From positions 93,157,721-93,221,720 of the forward strand of contig CM043956.1 in NCBI GenBank assembly GCA_014529385.2: DNA of 64,000 bases, written 5' to 3'. The translations under genes and the position numbers were made by a program. This DNA comes from Adiantum capillus-veneris. Its lineage: Eukaryota; Streptophyta; Polypodiopsida; Polypodiales; Pteridaceae. The notes below the pieces were generated by a model. It was not told the origin of the DNA, did no database searches, and was given only the letters and a program-made list of their open reading frames with translations. This document shows, piece by piece, positions 45,466 to 58,900 of this stretch. Numbering within the stretch: the stretch's first letter is position 1; every line of letters starts with the position of its first letter.

Positions 45466-48400
45466 GTAGGCCACCTCTCTGAAGTCTTACCTGATAAGCT
45501 TATGAAAACCGCCTCACTCTGCCAAAATTACAATGGCAACCCGGTACATCCGTCGAATTAAATTATCCAGTTTACTTAAGTAGAGTACAAATTTACACAC
45601 TTTGAACTGAATATGCATGCTAACTTTTGGTGTGAATTGTCCCTCTGATCAGAATGTTAAGTCCCTTCCGCATATGTTTTGAGAGATTTGTGTTACCTTG
45701 GTATTTGTTTTTAGGTTCATCCTCTGGGAAGAAGGCTTCCAAGAACCCTGCCTCTCAACAGCCATCTATTGTAAAAGCTTTGGCAAAATGTTTCTGGAAA
45801 CTTGCCTTACGAACAGGTTTGTGTGCACTCGTACGGGCGGTTGCAATGACTTCAGGTCCAATTGTTCTCCTCCTATTTGTAAATTACACTTCTGGGGAGG
45901 AGCTATTTTCCGGTGAAGGCTATGTATTGGTGATAGGCCTCTTTCTAGCCAAAACAATCGAGTCTCTGGCACAAAGACATTGGTACTTAGGATGCAGGAG
46001 GCTTGGTTTCCAATTGCGCTCTGCAGTAACAGCTGCGGTCTTTGATAAGGAGCTTCGCCTCTCTAGTATAGGCAGAAGAAATCATGCTGCAGGAGAAATA
46101 GTTAACTATATAGCAGTGGATGCTTACCGGTTGGGTGAGTTTCCCTGGTACATGCATTACATTTGGGCGGTACCCGTGCAAATGATTCTTGCTATTGCTA
46201 TCCTGTTTTTCACGGTGGGGTTGGCAACGCTGCCAGGACTTGCTGTTATTTTCTTAACTGTTCTCCTCAATACACCATTGGCAAGGTCTTTGCAAAAGTG
46301 TCAAACAGAGTTCATGAAAGGACAGGATGAGAGACTCAGAGCAACTACGGAGGTTCTCAACAATATGAAAGTATTGAAGCTACAAGCTTGGGAAGACAGG
46401 TTTAGAGAACAGGTGGAGCACTTGCGTGAGGAGGAATACAAGTGGCTCTCCAAGGCTCAATCAAGGAGGTCTTATGGCACCATTTTGTATTGGTTATCAC
46501 CCATTGTTGTCGCTTCAGTTGTATTTGTAAGTTGCATTTGGTTCGATCAGTCATTGGATGCATCAGTTGTGTTCACAGTACTTGCAACTTTCAAGATTAT
46601 CCAAGAGCCAGTGAGGATGATACCAGAGGTGATGGCTTCATATGCCCAAGTGTCCGTTTCGTTGGAAAGGTTAGGTCGATTTCTCCACGATGATGAGCTA
46701 CCATCAGATGCCGTCCTGCGAACATTTACAGACAAAGCAGATTATGTAATCAGAGTTTGTGGTTGCACCGTGGCTTGGAATCCAGAGTCCCCTAAGCCCA
46801 CGCTAAACAATATCAACTTGGCTTTCAAAGCAGGAGAGAAGATTGCCGTCTGTGGTACCGTCGGCTCAGGAAAATCTTCACTTCTTCTAGCCCTCCTAGG
46901 GGAGATACCAAAGTTGTCTGGATTTGTGAGTACTATCCTCTGGATTGCACAGTTAATGGAATTTGTGAAATATGACTGGAAAGCAGTAGTTCGTGGGTAT
47001 GTTTCAACATCATTTTTTAGTTAGGGAAGAACGTATTGGTAGTAGTATGCTTTTGAGCATGTACATGTGTGTGCGTGGGTTGCTGATGGAATTTGTGGGT
47101 TTTTTTTCTGTAATCCTCCTTGAAGGTGGCCATTTGAGTTTTATCCCATGGAGCCAGGTTGGAAGAGACCTGTGGGATTATATCCACAAGACAGAGCTTA
47201 AGATTGATGTAACTATGTAAGACAAAATTGACGTGGAATAGATATAGCAACAGCTGAAGGTAGGGTTTAATTTAGAAGATGGCTTCTCAATGGTCCTAAA
47301 ACTTATAGAATATTTCCATGAGGGACGCTCTGATGTGTTCATGAGACTCTGCTCGGTGGCTAGAAACCCTTTACACAAGCCAATGTGATGTCAATACTGT
47401 GGGAGTCCTGCCACTCTATACACGATTGAAGACTCAAGTGATCAAACGTGAGAGATATGAAGAGCCGTTCATTTTTAATTCTTTGTGCTCTACAACTCTT
47501 TCATTCTTTTTCATGACTGCAGCAAAGATTGGACAGTGTGATTGGTGGAAGGCGATGGTTTAGTATTGGGGTGCTTGCCCTTGTGTAGGTGGAGATGATC
47601 GTCACAGCCGGTCACACAGTTCTTTGGGGGGCCAGCATGCTGATTCAAGCTATAGTGAACTGGTCGCCTCATGCAAGCACAAGTGGACGTGATAGTGTTG
47701 GCTACTCGTTGATTTCAATTTTGGTCAACTGGTTGTGGCTTGCTTGGGGTGACTGGAAACTGGATGAGTGTGCTTACCTTCGTGGGGTTGCTTGCCACAA
47801 AGGCAAGCACCCCGATACCTTACCAAATCTTTGGTGGAAGCTGAAGGGCAGGTGATTCAGTGGATTTGTGATATGCATGATGTCAGTGAGAGAGGTAAGG
47901 GCCAGAGCTTTTGAAACTCCCTTGTGGCCACAATTGACTTTCTCAGAGTCATTTCTATAACAGCCAAGGTCTTTTCCTTTTGATGCGCTCATAAATAATG
48001 ACAGGTGAGAATTTGCTCGGTTCAGCTTTTATGCCTCACAGGTGATGTCTCACAGTGCACTTTTGTATCCATGGAGTCCCAATTATAAGCATAAGTTTTA
48101 TGTGGCTGTAGGGGGTATACAAAGTGGGGCAGTTAAGTGATTCTTCAGTGATTTGAAAAGGAAGGTTGAGAAGGGTGTGTACTGTGGTTGCCATGAAATT
48201 GGTGTATGGTAATATACGTGTTCGAGCTATAGAGCCTGGCTTTGAGAGCCTTCTCTGATTGCATGTATGGTAAGAGTTATTTTTTGATGGCGGTCTTACA
48301 AGATTTCACTGCCTTCCATGCTTCTCTGCTCTTCTTTCCCTCGTTTCAAATAAACTACTTTCTGGCTACCTGGGTGCAAAGTAAAGGCTATCCAGATTGG

Positions 48401-51400
48401 CCTCATCAGATTGTATCTGTAGCTCTTCTTCTTGACAAGATAGCAAAGCGATCTAATCGTTGGGAATATCGTTCTCAATTGCCACTGCGGCCTTGATTTT
48501 TATGTGACCAATTCTTTGCCGTCTTTTTTCTGATATTGTGTCTCCTTTTTCTTTTATGCTCATCACTAATTTGGGATAGTTTCCTAGCTTGTCTTTTTTT
48601 GGATGCAGGCTGTTGTAACACTAGGAATGATCCTCTTGTCTGCCAGTAATGTACACAATGCAAAATGGTCATTCTGTGTTGATCCGGGTATGCCAAAGTC
48701 CTGTCACCTCTCCCCTCAAAGGCTCCCTTCTTGGCAGGATCTTTTTATTCATTCTCCACTATTTAGAATGGTGGGCCTTAATTAAAAAAGTGCCACTTGA
48801 GATTCATGAAGGCAATAGAACTATTAAAATTTTGTTAGTGGTATGTTTTTCTTGGAATTTTGTCTCTGTTTCTGTTTTTGTTTTTTTTTTCTTTCTTTCT
48901 TATTTGTGGGTGCTAACAACGGTGGTATAGGAAAAGGCACGTATTGCTGCTGTAGTGCTGGCAAGACTGGTGGTGGGAGCAGCAGGAGAGGGTGCTTTGG
49001 GGGAGCTGAAGTATGGACAATGCTGTTCCCCATGACGGGCAAGCCGCAAGAAGGCAGCAGGATTATGAGGGAGCTCGAATAGGATTGAAAGGAAAATGGA
49101 AAGGATTGAATGACTTGATTCATTCAAATGATTCGGCCATTATTCTATGCCTCTTGACATTGCCAATAAAGGCATCCCCAGCTGTGTCTATGGGTCTGTA
49201 GTCTCTTATGGATGCTTGTGGAGGCGATTCTAACCAACTTCGTCATCTACTTCATGTGCACCATACGTGTTGCCTAGTGGCACACTCTGGTTTTGTGAGC
49301 ACGTTTTTTTGAACAGAAACTTCATGGGCGTTTTAGTGTGATGAGTCAATGGCTTGCCAACAAATCAGTTTGTTAAATTGCATGCCAGATATCCATTGGC
49401 TTTTTGCAGGTTCAAGTGGTTGGTCGGGTAGCATATGTATCGCAGAATGCTTGGATTCAAGGTGGCACAGTTCGGGATAACATTTTATTTGGTAGGCCTT
49501 ATGAGAAGGAGCACTATCAGAAGGCAATAAGAGCATCTTCCCTTGAAAAAGACATCCAAGGATTTTCTTTTGGTGATCTTATGGAGATTGGGGAGCGAGG
49601 TCTGAATATGAGTGGAGGGCAGAAGCAAAGAATTCAGCTTGCAAGAGCCTTGTATAGTGATGCCGATATTTATCTTTTGGATGACCCCTTCAGTGCCGTG
49701 GATGCACACACAGCAGCGAATTTATTCAATGTGAGCTCCAACAACTCTAATTTCAGACATTTACTCTTCGAAATTTTTTGTTCTAACTGGTCTCTTTTGT
49801 GAATGTGCAGGATTGTGTAATGGGAGCTATGGCAGAGAAAACAGTTGTGCTTGTTACCCATCAAGTTGAATTTCTGCCTACTGTTGATTGTATCTTGGTA
49901 TTCAATTCTGTCTCATGTCTTGAAAGTTTTTTGATTATGCTCTTACAAGCAAGGTGTTCTGTATTCATCTCTAAAGCACGAAACAGAAGGTGAGGTCATT
50001 ACAATTTGTGAGGATGCATTTCTTACATCTCTTTCTTCCGCCCCACTTTCGGTGATGAATTTCAGTTTGGAATACACTACTTACTGCACTGACTGTCTTT
50101 TTTATTTTTAAATGCAAAGATCCTTCTATGTACTATTAGTCCTAAACCCTGCCAATGGGCTACGTCACCCATTTCATGAGGGAAAGATGATGAAAGAGGA
50201 GTGAAGGACAAAAAATATACAGTGGCTACACCCAAAAATGGGTGGGGAGTGCCAAACAAGAGGCCTGTAGCGCCAGTGGTGACCATGTCCTATGTAAAGA
50301 GAGCTCCTGGCTGCCAGAAACTGATGACCAGAAACCATATAGAAATCCTTGGTAATACCCTATCGCTGCCAATGCTCTCTGCTGCCCCTGGTATGGCCTT
50401 CTGCCTAGACGACAACATTTATGTGGCCTGCAAGCAGTGCGATGTACTGAAAGAAAGGAACTGTACTGAAACTCAAAGACAGGAACCATACCGGATCTCA
50501 AAGAAACGAACTCTCCCTCGTCTGTACATGCTCTGACTGCAAGCAACACCTCAATCTGTGTGAAGCCCACATCCATGCGTGGGTTGGAGCTTCCTGCCTG
50601 GATGTCCTACCACATGGTCAGACCTCCCCTCATGAGACCCAATGTGTCACGCTATACATCATGTGGCAAGCTACAGAATTTGATCCACTCCCCATAGCTC
50701 TGGGTGGGGCGAGCAGCTGTGGGACTCCAAGCGACATGTGAACAGCCACCAAGCATCCATCCATGCTCTGTGCATATCAAGGGGTTCCAACTACAGAATT
50801 GGATCCACTCCCCATAGCTCTGGGTGGGGCGAGCAGCTGTGGGACCCCAAGCTACATGTGAATGGCCACCAAGCATCCGTCCATGCTTCGTGCATATCAA
50901 GGGGTTCCAACTAAACGGCTACAGAAGTCTCCTTCAGGCACAAGGGCTCTCTATGAGAGGTTGGAGCAAAGCCATCTCTAGGCCCTCAGAATGCTCATAG
51001 CAAATCTGTCCCCCCATCTTTGGCTCAATTTGACTTTCTGCAACTTGGTGAAAATTCATGGAATCTGTTACCCCATGCCACCATGGCCCACCTAGGAGGA
51101 AAACTCGAGCTTCAATCCTAGCGACAAGAAAGATCCTTCCATCCTTGGCTCGATTTGACTCTGTGCAACTCGGTGAAAATCCATGGAATTCGTTACCCCA
51201 TGCCACCATGGGCCACCTAGGAGGAAAACTCAAGCTTCAATCCTTGCGACAAGAAATCTCCTTCCAGAACTACAAGAAAGCTCCGTCCAGGACTTGCCAC
51301 TCGGAAGGAGACTGCGTTTTCCTGGCAATAGCTTGCTCTGAAATGAAGGGTCTGTGAGCCTAGTCCGCCCTGCAAGGTAGAGTAAGGTGATGACCTCCCA

Positions 51401-54400
51401 GGCAATCTTGGCTTGTGAAAGTTGTTCATTTCTATCCCACCAGAAAACATCAGATCTGCCTATACAGCAGCTGGTGAAGATCTGTGTCGAGCTCCTTTGA
51501 GGAAGCTTCGTCCTAATGCTCAGGAGGGGTAAAATTTGCTGCTCTAGGGTCAGCTCAAGTTTGGCACAAGCATCTCAAGAGATCTGGCGAAACCCTCCCC
51601 TAGGAGACCAATCAGAGATGGGTGTATGATCAATTAAAAAAGCAAATTGTCTTGTGGTGGTTGATCAGCACACCCAGAGCCATAGAGCTTGTTGGCCCCT
51701 ATGTAAATTGGCCTCCTGGTCACGCAAACATGGTGCGCTATCATCTATAGACTTCTAAAGTCAACAACTCTTTATCACGAATAGGCATGTGCAACCCTCT
51801 AAGTCCAATCAGCAAACTCTGCATTCAACAACTCATCACCACAAATAGGTATTGTAACCTTGTAAGTCCAATCTCCTAAGCTGTGAGATAAGTACTTAGG
51901 AAAGGGTGCAAGAGATCAGCCTTGGCTTACAAATATTGACAATGGCCCACAATTGACTAAGTAGTTGAGATGCTGCTACACGCAATGCCCATGCCTCTGC
52001 AGGGCCCATCCTCAGCATAGTCTCCCCAAGAAACCCCCAATCTACCCTATCGCAAAGTTTCTTGAACTCCTAAAGCAGCAGCTAATCCTCCTTGCACATA
52101 AAGAGCCAAGGTTGTAGCCTCCTAAAAGGTGAAGATATTGTCACAGGATACTATGCTCCTGAAAAAATTAGCCTACATGGTGGGAAGGTCCCCAAGGAGT
52201 GGTTGGATCCTCCAACATAGAGCCTTTGCTAAGATTTTGTAGGTTGGGTGAGGATCGGAGTCGACCCCCAGTGCCTGATATCATCCATCCCCCTCCCCCT
52301 GTTTTACTAATCGACACTGCAATTTTGGAAGGGATCTATGGTTGAAAATTGGCATTGTGTGTGGGCGAAGATGACAACTGTTGATCCCAAATGTGAATTT
52401 GTTGTAAAATAGGTGAAAATTTCGGCGAACGGGAACTCGTTGTGAACTTGCATGTGAATTCTGCAAGCTATGTGCATTGCATTATGATGATGTGAATTGG
52501 ATGTGAACACAACGTAAGCCCAATGTGAACTAGGATCGGGGCGGGCAGAAACTACTCAATATGATGTTACCATTTCCCTTGCCTAACAAAACGCGTGCAC
52601 AATCATAGTGGTAAGGCATTTGCCTTGTGACACGGAGATTGAGGTCAAACCTCCCCAAACCCATATTTTTTGCCTAAATGGATCGAACAATCGACGTTCA
52701 ACAACGATTTGGGACCATAGATTCCCTCCAAAAAAAGAGGGGTCAAATATTGTCGTGGCCCCCTTGAGCCCTCTTCCCTTGTAGTGTAAATCGGCAACTC
52801 TGAGGCATTACAAAACCTTGCTATAAACCAGGGCTCAATAGCTCTCAGTACCACATGAGGAAAGCTGGAGAGGCCATTTTGTGTTGGGCAACTCTACCGC
52901 GGTAGGACTTGCAATGCATCATGCAACTTAACTTCTGAGAACGCTCCCCATGTTTCGCCATAACAGGGGCTCTCACATGTATCCAGGCTTTAGTTACATG
53001 ACTCATGTCTTTGGGATGGCCTTCTGCCGAGAGAGAGGTCACTGTAAAAAGCTCTAGCATTCTCTCTGATCTTCAAAGAATCCTAAGTCAAAGACCCATC
53101 TTGTGGCCGCAGCCGTCTCATCTTTGAGCGAGAGTGCTAGTATTGTGATCAAACAGATTTTCAGCAACTTGATCACCGTTGGAGTCCATCTTAAAGCCCT
53201 TTCGTCGAATACATATTCCGATTGCTGATCAAGCTCAATGTAAGAATCTTCCGTGTTGCCTAGCTAAGTGGAGACTGGAAGCCACGATGTGAGGAATAGT
53301 GGTGCTAATCCTATGTTTAAGACTAGAACTCCATACTTAAGATCAAACTGAGACTCAAGAGACAAGAACATTGATGTTTGATTGATTGAATGAATTGTTG
53401 GAAACTTGAGTAGAATAGGCTCCTTATGTAAGTAGAAGACGAAGAATTACAAATGAAAAGACACGTCGCATGGTGAAGAGACATGACTTTAGACGTAAAG
53501 ACACATCCTTTCAGCAAAGAGCTGCAACCATTGGGCGAAGAGTCACAACCGTAGAGCAAAGGGGTGTGACCAATCGTTGGAGGAGTGTGGCTTTTGGCGA
53601 AGAGGCATGTCTCTAGAGCGAAGAGTCGTGACCATCCAAGCGCAGGGGTCCTCCTTGGCATGTCCAACTAGGACAAGATGTAATATTGCAACATAGTCAC
53701 AATCGTGACATTCCCTCCCTCTTCAATTTAAAACCCAGGGTAGTTGTAGAAACTTCGGGAGAAGGAAATGTATTGTTGTTGTGCTTCTACATCCAAAGCT
53801 TGAACTGTTAAATCCATGTCATGGCATTGTTATTGACCATGACTATTTTGCCAAACTGTAAACTGATTATATCTGCAACTTGTCTCATCTTTGTCAAAAG
53901 TATGAGTATCACATCTGTAACTTGATTAGTGCCTTTGTCAAAGTCATTTGTAACTTGGAGCTTTGTCCAAGAAAAGATTGAATCTTTATCTGCTTCGAGT
54001 GAAACTATTGGTAAACTAACTTGAGTTTTTTGTTGAGTGATGATCACTGGTTGGAAATCTGCAAGGTATTCCATTGGTTTGTCTAGAACAGTAAAACCCA
54101 CCCGAAGGGATGTCGTTGACTGAGATAGACTAGTGTTTGGAGGTACATCCATGTGTAAAGGTTTATCATTGCAACAAGAGTTGCCCAACAATTCAATCAG
54201 TCGTATTGCAAGAGTCTGCATATGATTTATCCTTTGTACCGTTGAAGGTAAGGACTAGAATATTCAAGCTTGAAAAATTAACATTCACCACTGCATCGGG
54301 TATCTGTTAAAAAAAAAAGACTTTATACTGCAAGAGCAGTGACTAGGTGACTTTTTATGCCTAGATCACTGTCACGAGGATGTGACGACTGTTAACTATG

Positions 54401-55939
54401 TCACGAGGACGTGGCAACTGCTAACCTTAATTGTTGGTTTCTTTCCAATGAATTTTGTTTAATTTTTGAGACCCTCTTTTTGAAGTTGCAAATGGTCGGA
54501 CATTGCATGGCCAATGTGAATGGTAGTTTCACCCGTAGACAGGAAGTTGGTCGGCACTGGAATTCATGTAGTAAAAGGATGTCTAGGCTCAGCCCAAGAT
54601 CATGTAGGTCCCCCCGCGGCACTTAGCAAGTTGGTGGATACTAGGAAGTGAACTCAATAAAAGCACAATGCCAAGGTGGGATTACTGAGGGAAAGTACTC
54701 GAGAGCTGGGCTACATTGCATTTTTGGATGCGGTTCCAGTGGGGATAGATGGTTAGATGACCAGTGGGAGTCCAATGGAAGCATTCCCTAAAATTTAAGG
54801 AATTGCTATTTTGGACCATGAAATCTGTTCGCGTCATTACCTCCAGAATGACAAGGGGAACATTTTAGAACTTTGCTGCAAAGTCAACTAGGCAACTAGT
54901 CGGGAGATTTTTAAGCGGCAAGCCCGAAGTGGGAAACTGTGTGTAAATGTGCCAAGTGGCACATTCTCATAAACTTTCCTCATGCAGCAAAAGGGGACGC
55001 TCGATCTGTAGCTGGGGAAGCCTCATTTGCAAACCTGAAGAGATATTGACTATAAGCTTTCCCTCTCATGTATAGTGTAGTGCAAGAAGTCATGTCCTGC
55101 ACACCTTACATTGCTCTCTCTCTCCCCTACGTGCAGTAATGTGATGCCCCACAAGCAGGCTTTTCATCCGACCTATGTACAGTTGTGTGGTCTTATGCGT
55201 TTTTGCTCAGACAAGAGCCTCTCTGAGCAGGAACAAGAGTAGCTAACTACTGCTCCAAAAGCAGGGACTGGTGAGGGTGATAACCTCACCGTACATGTGC
55301 ATTTTCAGCGCTGGTTATGCGCTGAATTTGGACTGTTTTGCAGCCATACGGATGGCCGAAGCATTGGGAACAGTGCCCCACTGTTAGAGGATAGTTACGG
55401 GACTGTTTAGGGTTGAAAACAGGGAAAAAACCAGTAAATACATACAGCGTTCTGTATTTTTTTTGGGCTGAAAACAGAGGGTTTATGTCAGTGGAAGTGA
55501 GTTCCAATAGGGGAATTGGTTTTGGGTAAGTTTTGGGGCTGTTATGTTGCCGAAATTTTGCCAGAACAGGTGTTATCTAGTTGGATACAGGTAAAGAATT
55601 CCCAGGACTCTCCTTTTGTAATTACCCTCTTGAAGAATAAAGAAATACCGAAAGGGGCGCCATTTTTGGGGCCAACAGGTTGTCGTCGTCTGCTCGGAGC
55701 ATTCTAGTTTTCGAGCCGTGTGTGTGCTTGAAGTGTTAATTTCCGTTGCAGGTTCCTTTTGCAAGGTTTTTGTAAGGTGCAACGGAAGGGAATGTTTAAC
55801 TTTGCTCAAGATGAGCATTATGCTCGAGATGAGCACTATGCTCAAGGGTTCCTTTTACTTATGGAAGGGAGAGCCTTCCGTTTGTTTAGTGAGAGAGTGC
55901 AATGCTCACAAACAAAGTGAATGACACTGTGAATGAAGG

Positions 55940-55993
<54 letters not shown>

Positions 55994-58900
55994 TACGACA
56001 TTAGACGGTTTTCAAACCCCCTCCAAGGGCCCCCCTCTCTATGGCGAGAGAGGTCTATGCTATTGATTGCACAAATTTGGTACAATGGTCTAGATGCACT
56101 GGACTTGCCAACGATGTTGACGAGGAGGACGGACTGAAATCTGAAAACGTTAGGCTGAAATCTGCAAATCTGCTAACTGCTGAATTTTGACACTGTGTCG
56201 GCGAGGACGGCGATGGCGACAACGTGACGACGATGTGTTGAAAACGTAGATGCTGAAATCTGCGGACAGCGGGCTGAATCTGAAATCGCTAGCTGATCTG
56301 ATGGTGCGGCGCAGATCTGCTGCGGGTAGGTGAGATCTGCGAGGCTAGGGTCGGGATCTGTTGTATCTAATAGCTGAAAACTGAAAACGCTGATGCAATG
56401 GTTTGATCTGATGTCGGAAAACTGCAATCTGTTGTATCCAAGTGCTGAAAACTGAAAACGCTGATGCAATGTCTGATATGATGCCGGAAAACGGCAAAAC
56501 ACTAGCAAAGTCTGCAATCTGGAAAACGCAAGGGATCTGCGGCAAAAACGTTGGTCTTGATTTGCTGTAGAAAACGCTATGCTGATCTGCAACGAAAAAC
56601 GCTAACTGCTATTTGTTGGCTGAAAAACGGTAGCCCTCCTGCCGGTCCTGCTGAGAAGGTGCACTATAAGTTGGTGGACTTCTGTTGCCTCTTCTGCTAG
56701 AAAGTGCTAGCGCTAGGTTTCTTGTTTATTAACTTAGTAGAATTGCCCTAATCAGTTTCCCAACAAAGTCACTAATTAATAATAAGTAAAAAATAAATAA
56801 AATAGGGAAAAAGGGTTTTGTGCACTGTAAAATGCTCATGATGGGTATTGACTGGCATGCTGATGATCATGCTGTGTGTAACCAGAGGATATGCAACTAC
56901 TCTAATTGCCTGGACATGCACATCATGTGCACATGCTCACAAAGATGCTAGAACACTTCCTAAGGTGACCTGAACCCTGGACCTGAAGTAGCTTGTCCAC
57001 ATGCACATAGGGTTAGATGTCCATGTGACATTCCCTCCTTTTCAAAGTGAGGTACTGGTACCGAGCCGCATGGCTTCCTTGTAGTATGCCAGTAATTTTG
57101 GTTGATCTTTGAAAAACTCTTCATCCACCCACACTGCCTCGTGGGTTCCTCGATCCTTGAACTTCAAAAAGTACTGTCCGACTTGCTTCTTGGAGCCATG
57201 GCGAAACCGATGCAACAACACTTGCTCCGGCTCCATGACTTCAGCGTCATCGATGATTCCTGGCTGTTCTTGTTCTTCGGAGGTGTTCCCTGAAACACTT
57301 TCAACCAAGAAACATGGAAAACGTTGTGCATTGACCATGAGTTAGGCAATTGCAATTTCATCGAAACCTCATTGATATTCTTAATGATAGGAAATGGACC
57401 ATACATTCTGAAAGACAACTTAGGACACTGCTTTTCAACTTGCTTAAGACGTTGCTTCATGATTCTTAAATAAACCCAGTCCCCTATCTTGATAGAAACA
57501 TCTTGACGATGCTTGTTATCTTGTCGTGTGTAAGACTCCTGAGCCTTGCGTAGTCGCTTCACACACTCAGAAATCTCATCCAACGACTGACTTTCAGCAT
57601 TGGGGTTGGGCATACGGCCAAAAGCTGCCTCATACGGAGTTTGACCAATGGCAGAGGAAAAAGAGTCATTCAAATTAGCTTGAACCAATGGGAGAAAGAT
57701 CTCCCAATGAGATTGCTGATCATGCACATAGGACTTCAAAACATCAAAAGCCAACTGATTGTATATCTCTGTTTGACCATTTGACTGTGGATGAAAAGCC
57801 GATGAAAAATTTAACTTAGTGCCAAAATTTTCAAAGAAGTGCGCGCAAAATAGGATGTGAACTTAACATCCCTATCTGAAACAATCGACTTTGGCAAACC
57901 ACAGAGGGGCACCAATGCTTTATGAACAACCGTGCTACATCTTGTGCGTTGATTGTGGCCTTACAAGGAACTAACATGCAAAACTTGCTAAAACGGTAAA
58001 CAATTGTCAAACATTGAGTGTTCCTTGAATGCAAACTAGGTGGAAGGTTAGTCACAAATCCATGGGAATATCCTGAAAAGGTCAATCGGGAATAGGCAGC
58101 GGAAGTAAGAGGCCTCGCTTCTTACCCCGAGGAGCTTTTACCTTCTGACAAATAGTGCATTGTGTGACATAACGAAACACATCCTTTCGCATTTTAATAA
58201 AAGAATCTTTCTATTTTTCCCCAGAGTGGTGTTCATTCCCTTGTGCTCACCCGTGAAAGAGTCATGTGCATCGTGCAATATGGTTGTCCTGAGAGAGGGA
58301 AACACACATAGACGGTGAAGAAAATACAACAAACCTTTACGAATGAGATAACTCCACTTGAATGATATCATGCGGTACGGAGGCCTTGGCTCTAATTAGC
58401 CGAGAGATCATAGATACCAAGGGCCTCTCCATACGTCTCCAATTATCCTCGCCTACAGAAGGTCCCCAAACCTGCATCCCATATAGCATAGTAGAGGCAA
58501 CCAAAGTATCAAAGAGCCATAACTTTGTCCTAGGTTCCTGGAACTGAACTTGCGAACACATCCACTCCAATCCTCCAAAGCCGCACAAGCTCTAGTCAAT
58601 CTAGTCTTTGCTGCTCTTCTCAAAGAAAATCTCGGCCCCAGTAAAGACTACCCCCAGGTAAGTGTATGCATCTGTATACTCCACAATCTCTTGACCATAT
58701 GTGAAAGTAGGTGCTAATCTCCTTATCCACTGTGGTGTGGTGTTAAACACCATAACCTTTACCAAGGTTTACACACAATCCACTATCCTATGCAAAACTG
58801 TGTAGTGCATCCAAATGTCGTTGCATACCCTCTGGTGAGTTAGATATCAACACAATATCATCGGCATATAACAACAATGGGATCCACGTCCCTGCCAGCT

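Noticed and set aside
50226-50576. Minus-strand frame of 116 residues
   Set aside because: No recognisable domain and no homologous partner; probably chance within an old repeat.
53808-54221. 137-residue minus-strand frame as a gene
   Set aside because: No motif is recognised and it sits next to a PPT/LTR boundary, so it is probably 3' internal sequence of a retroelement or chance.
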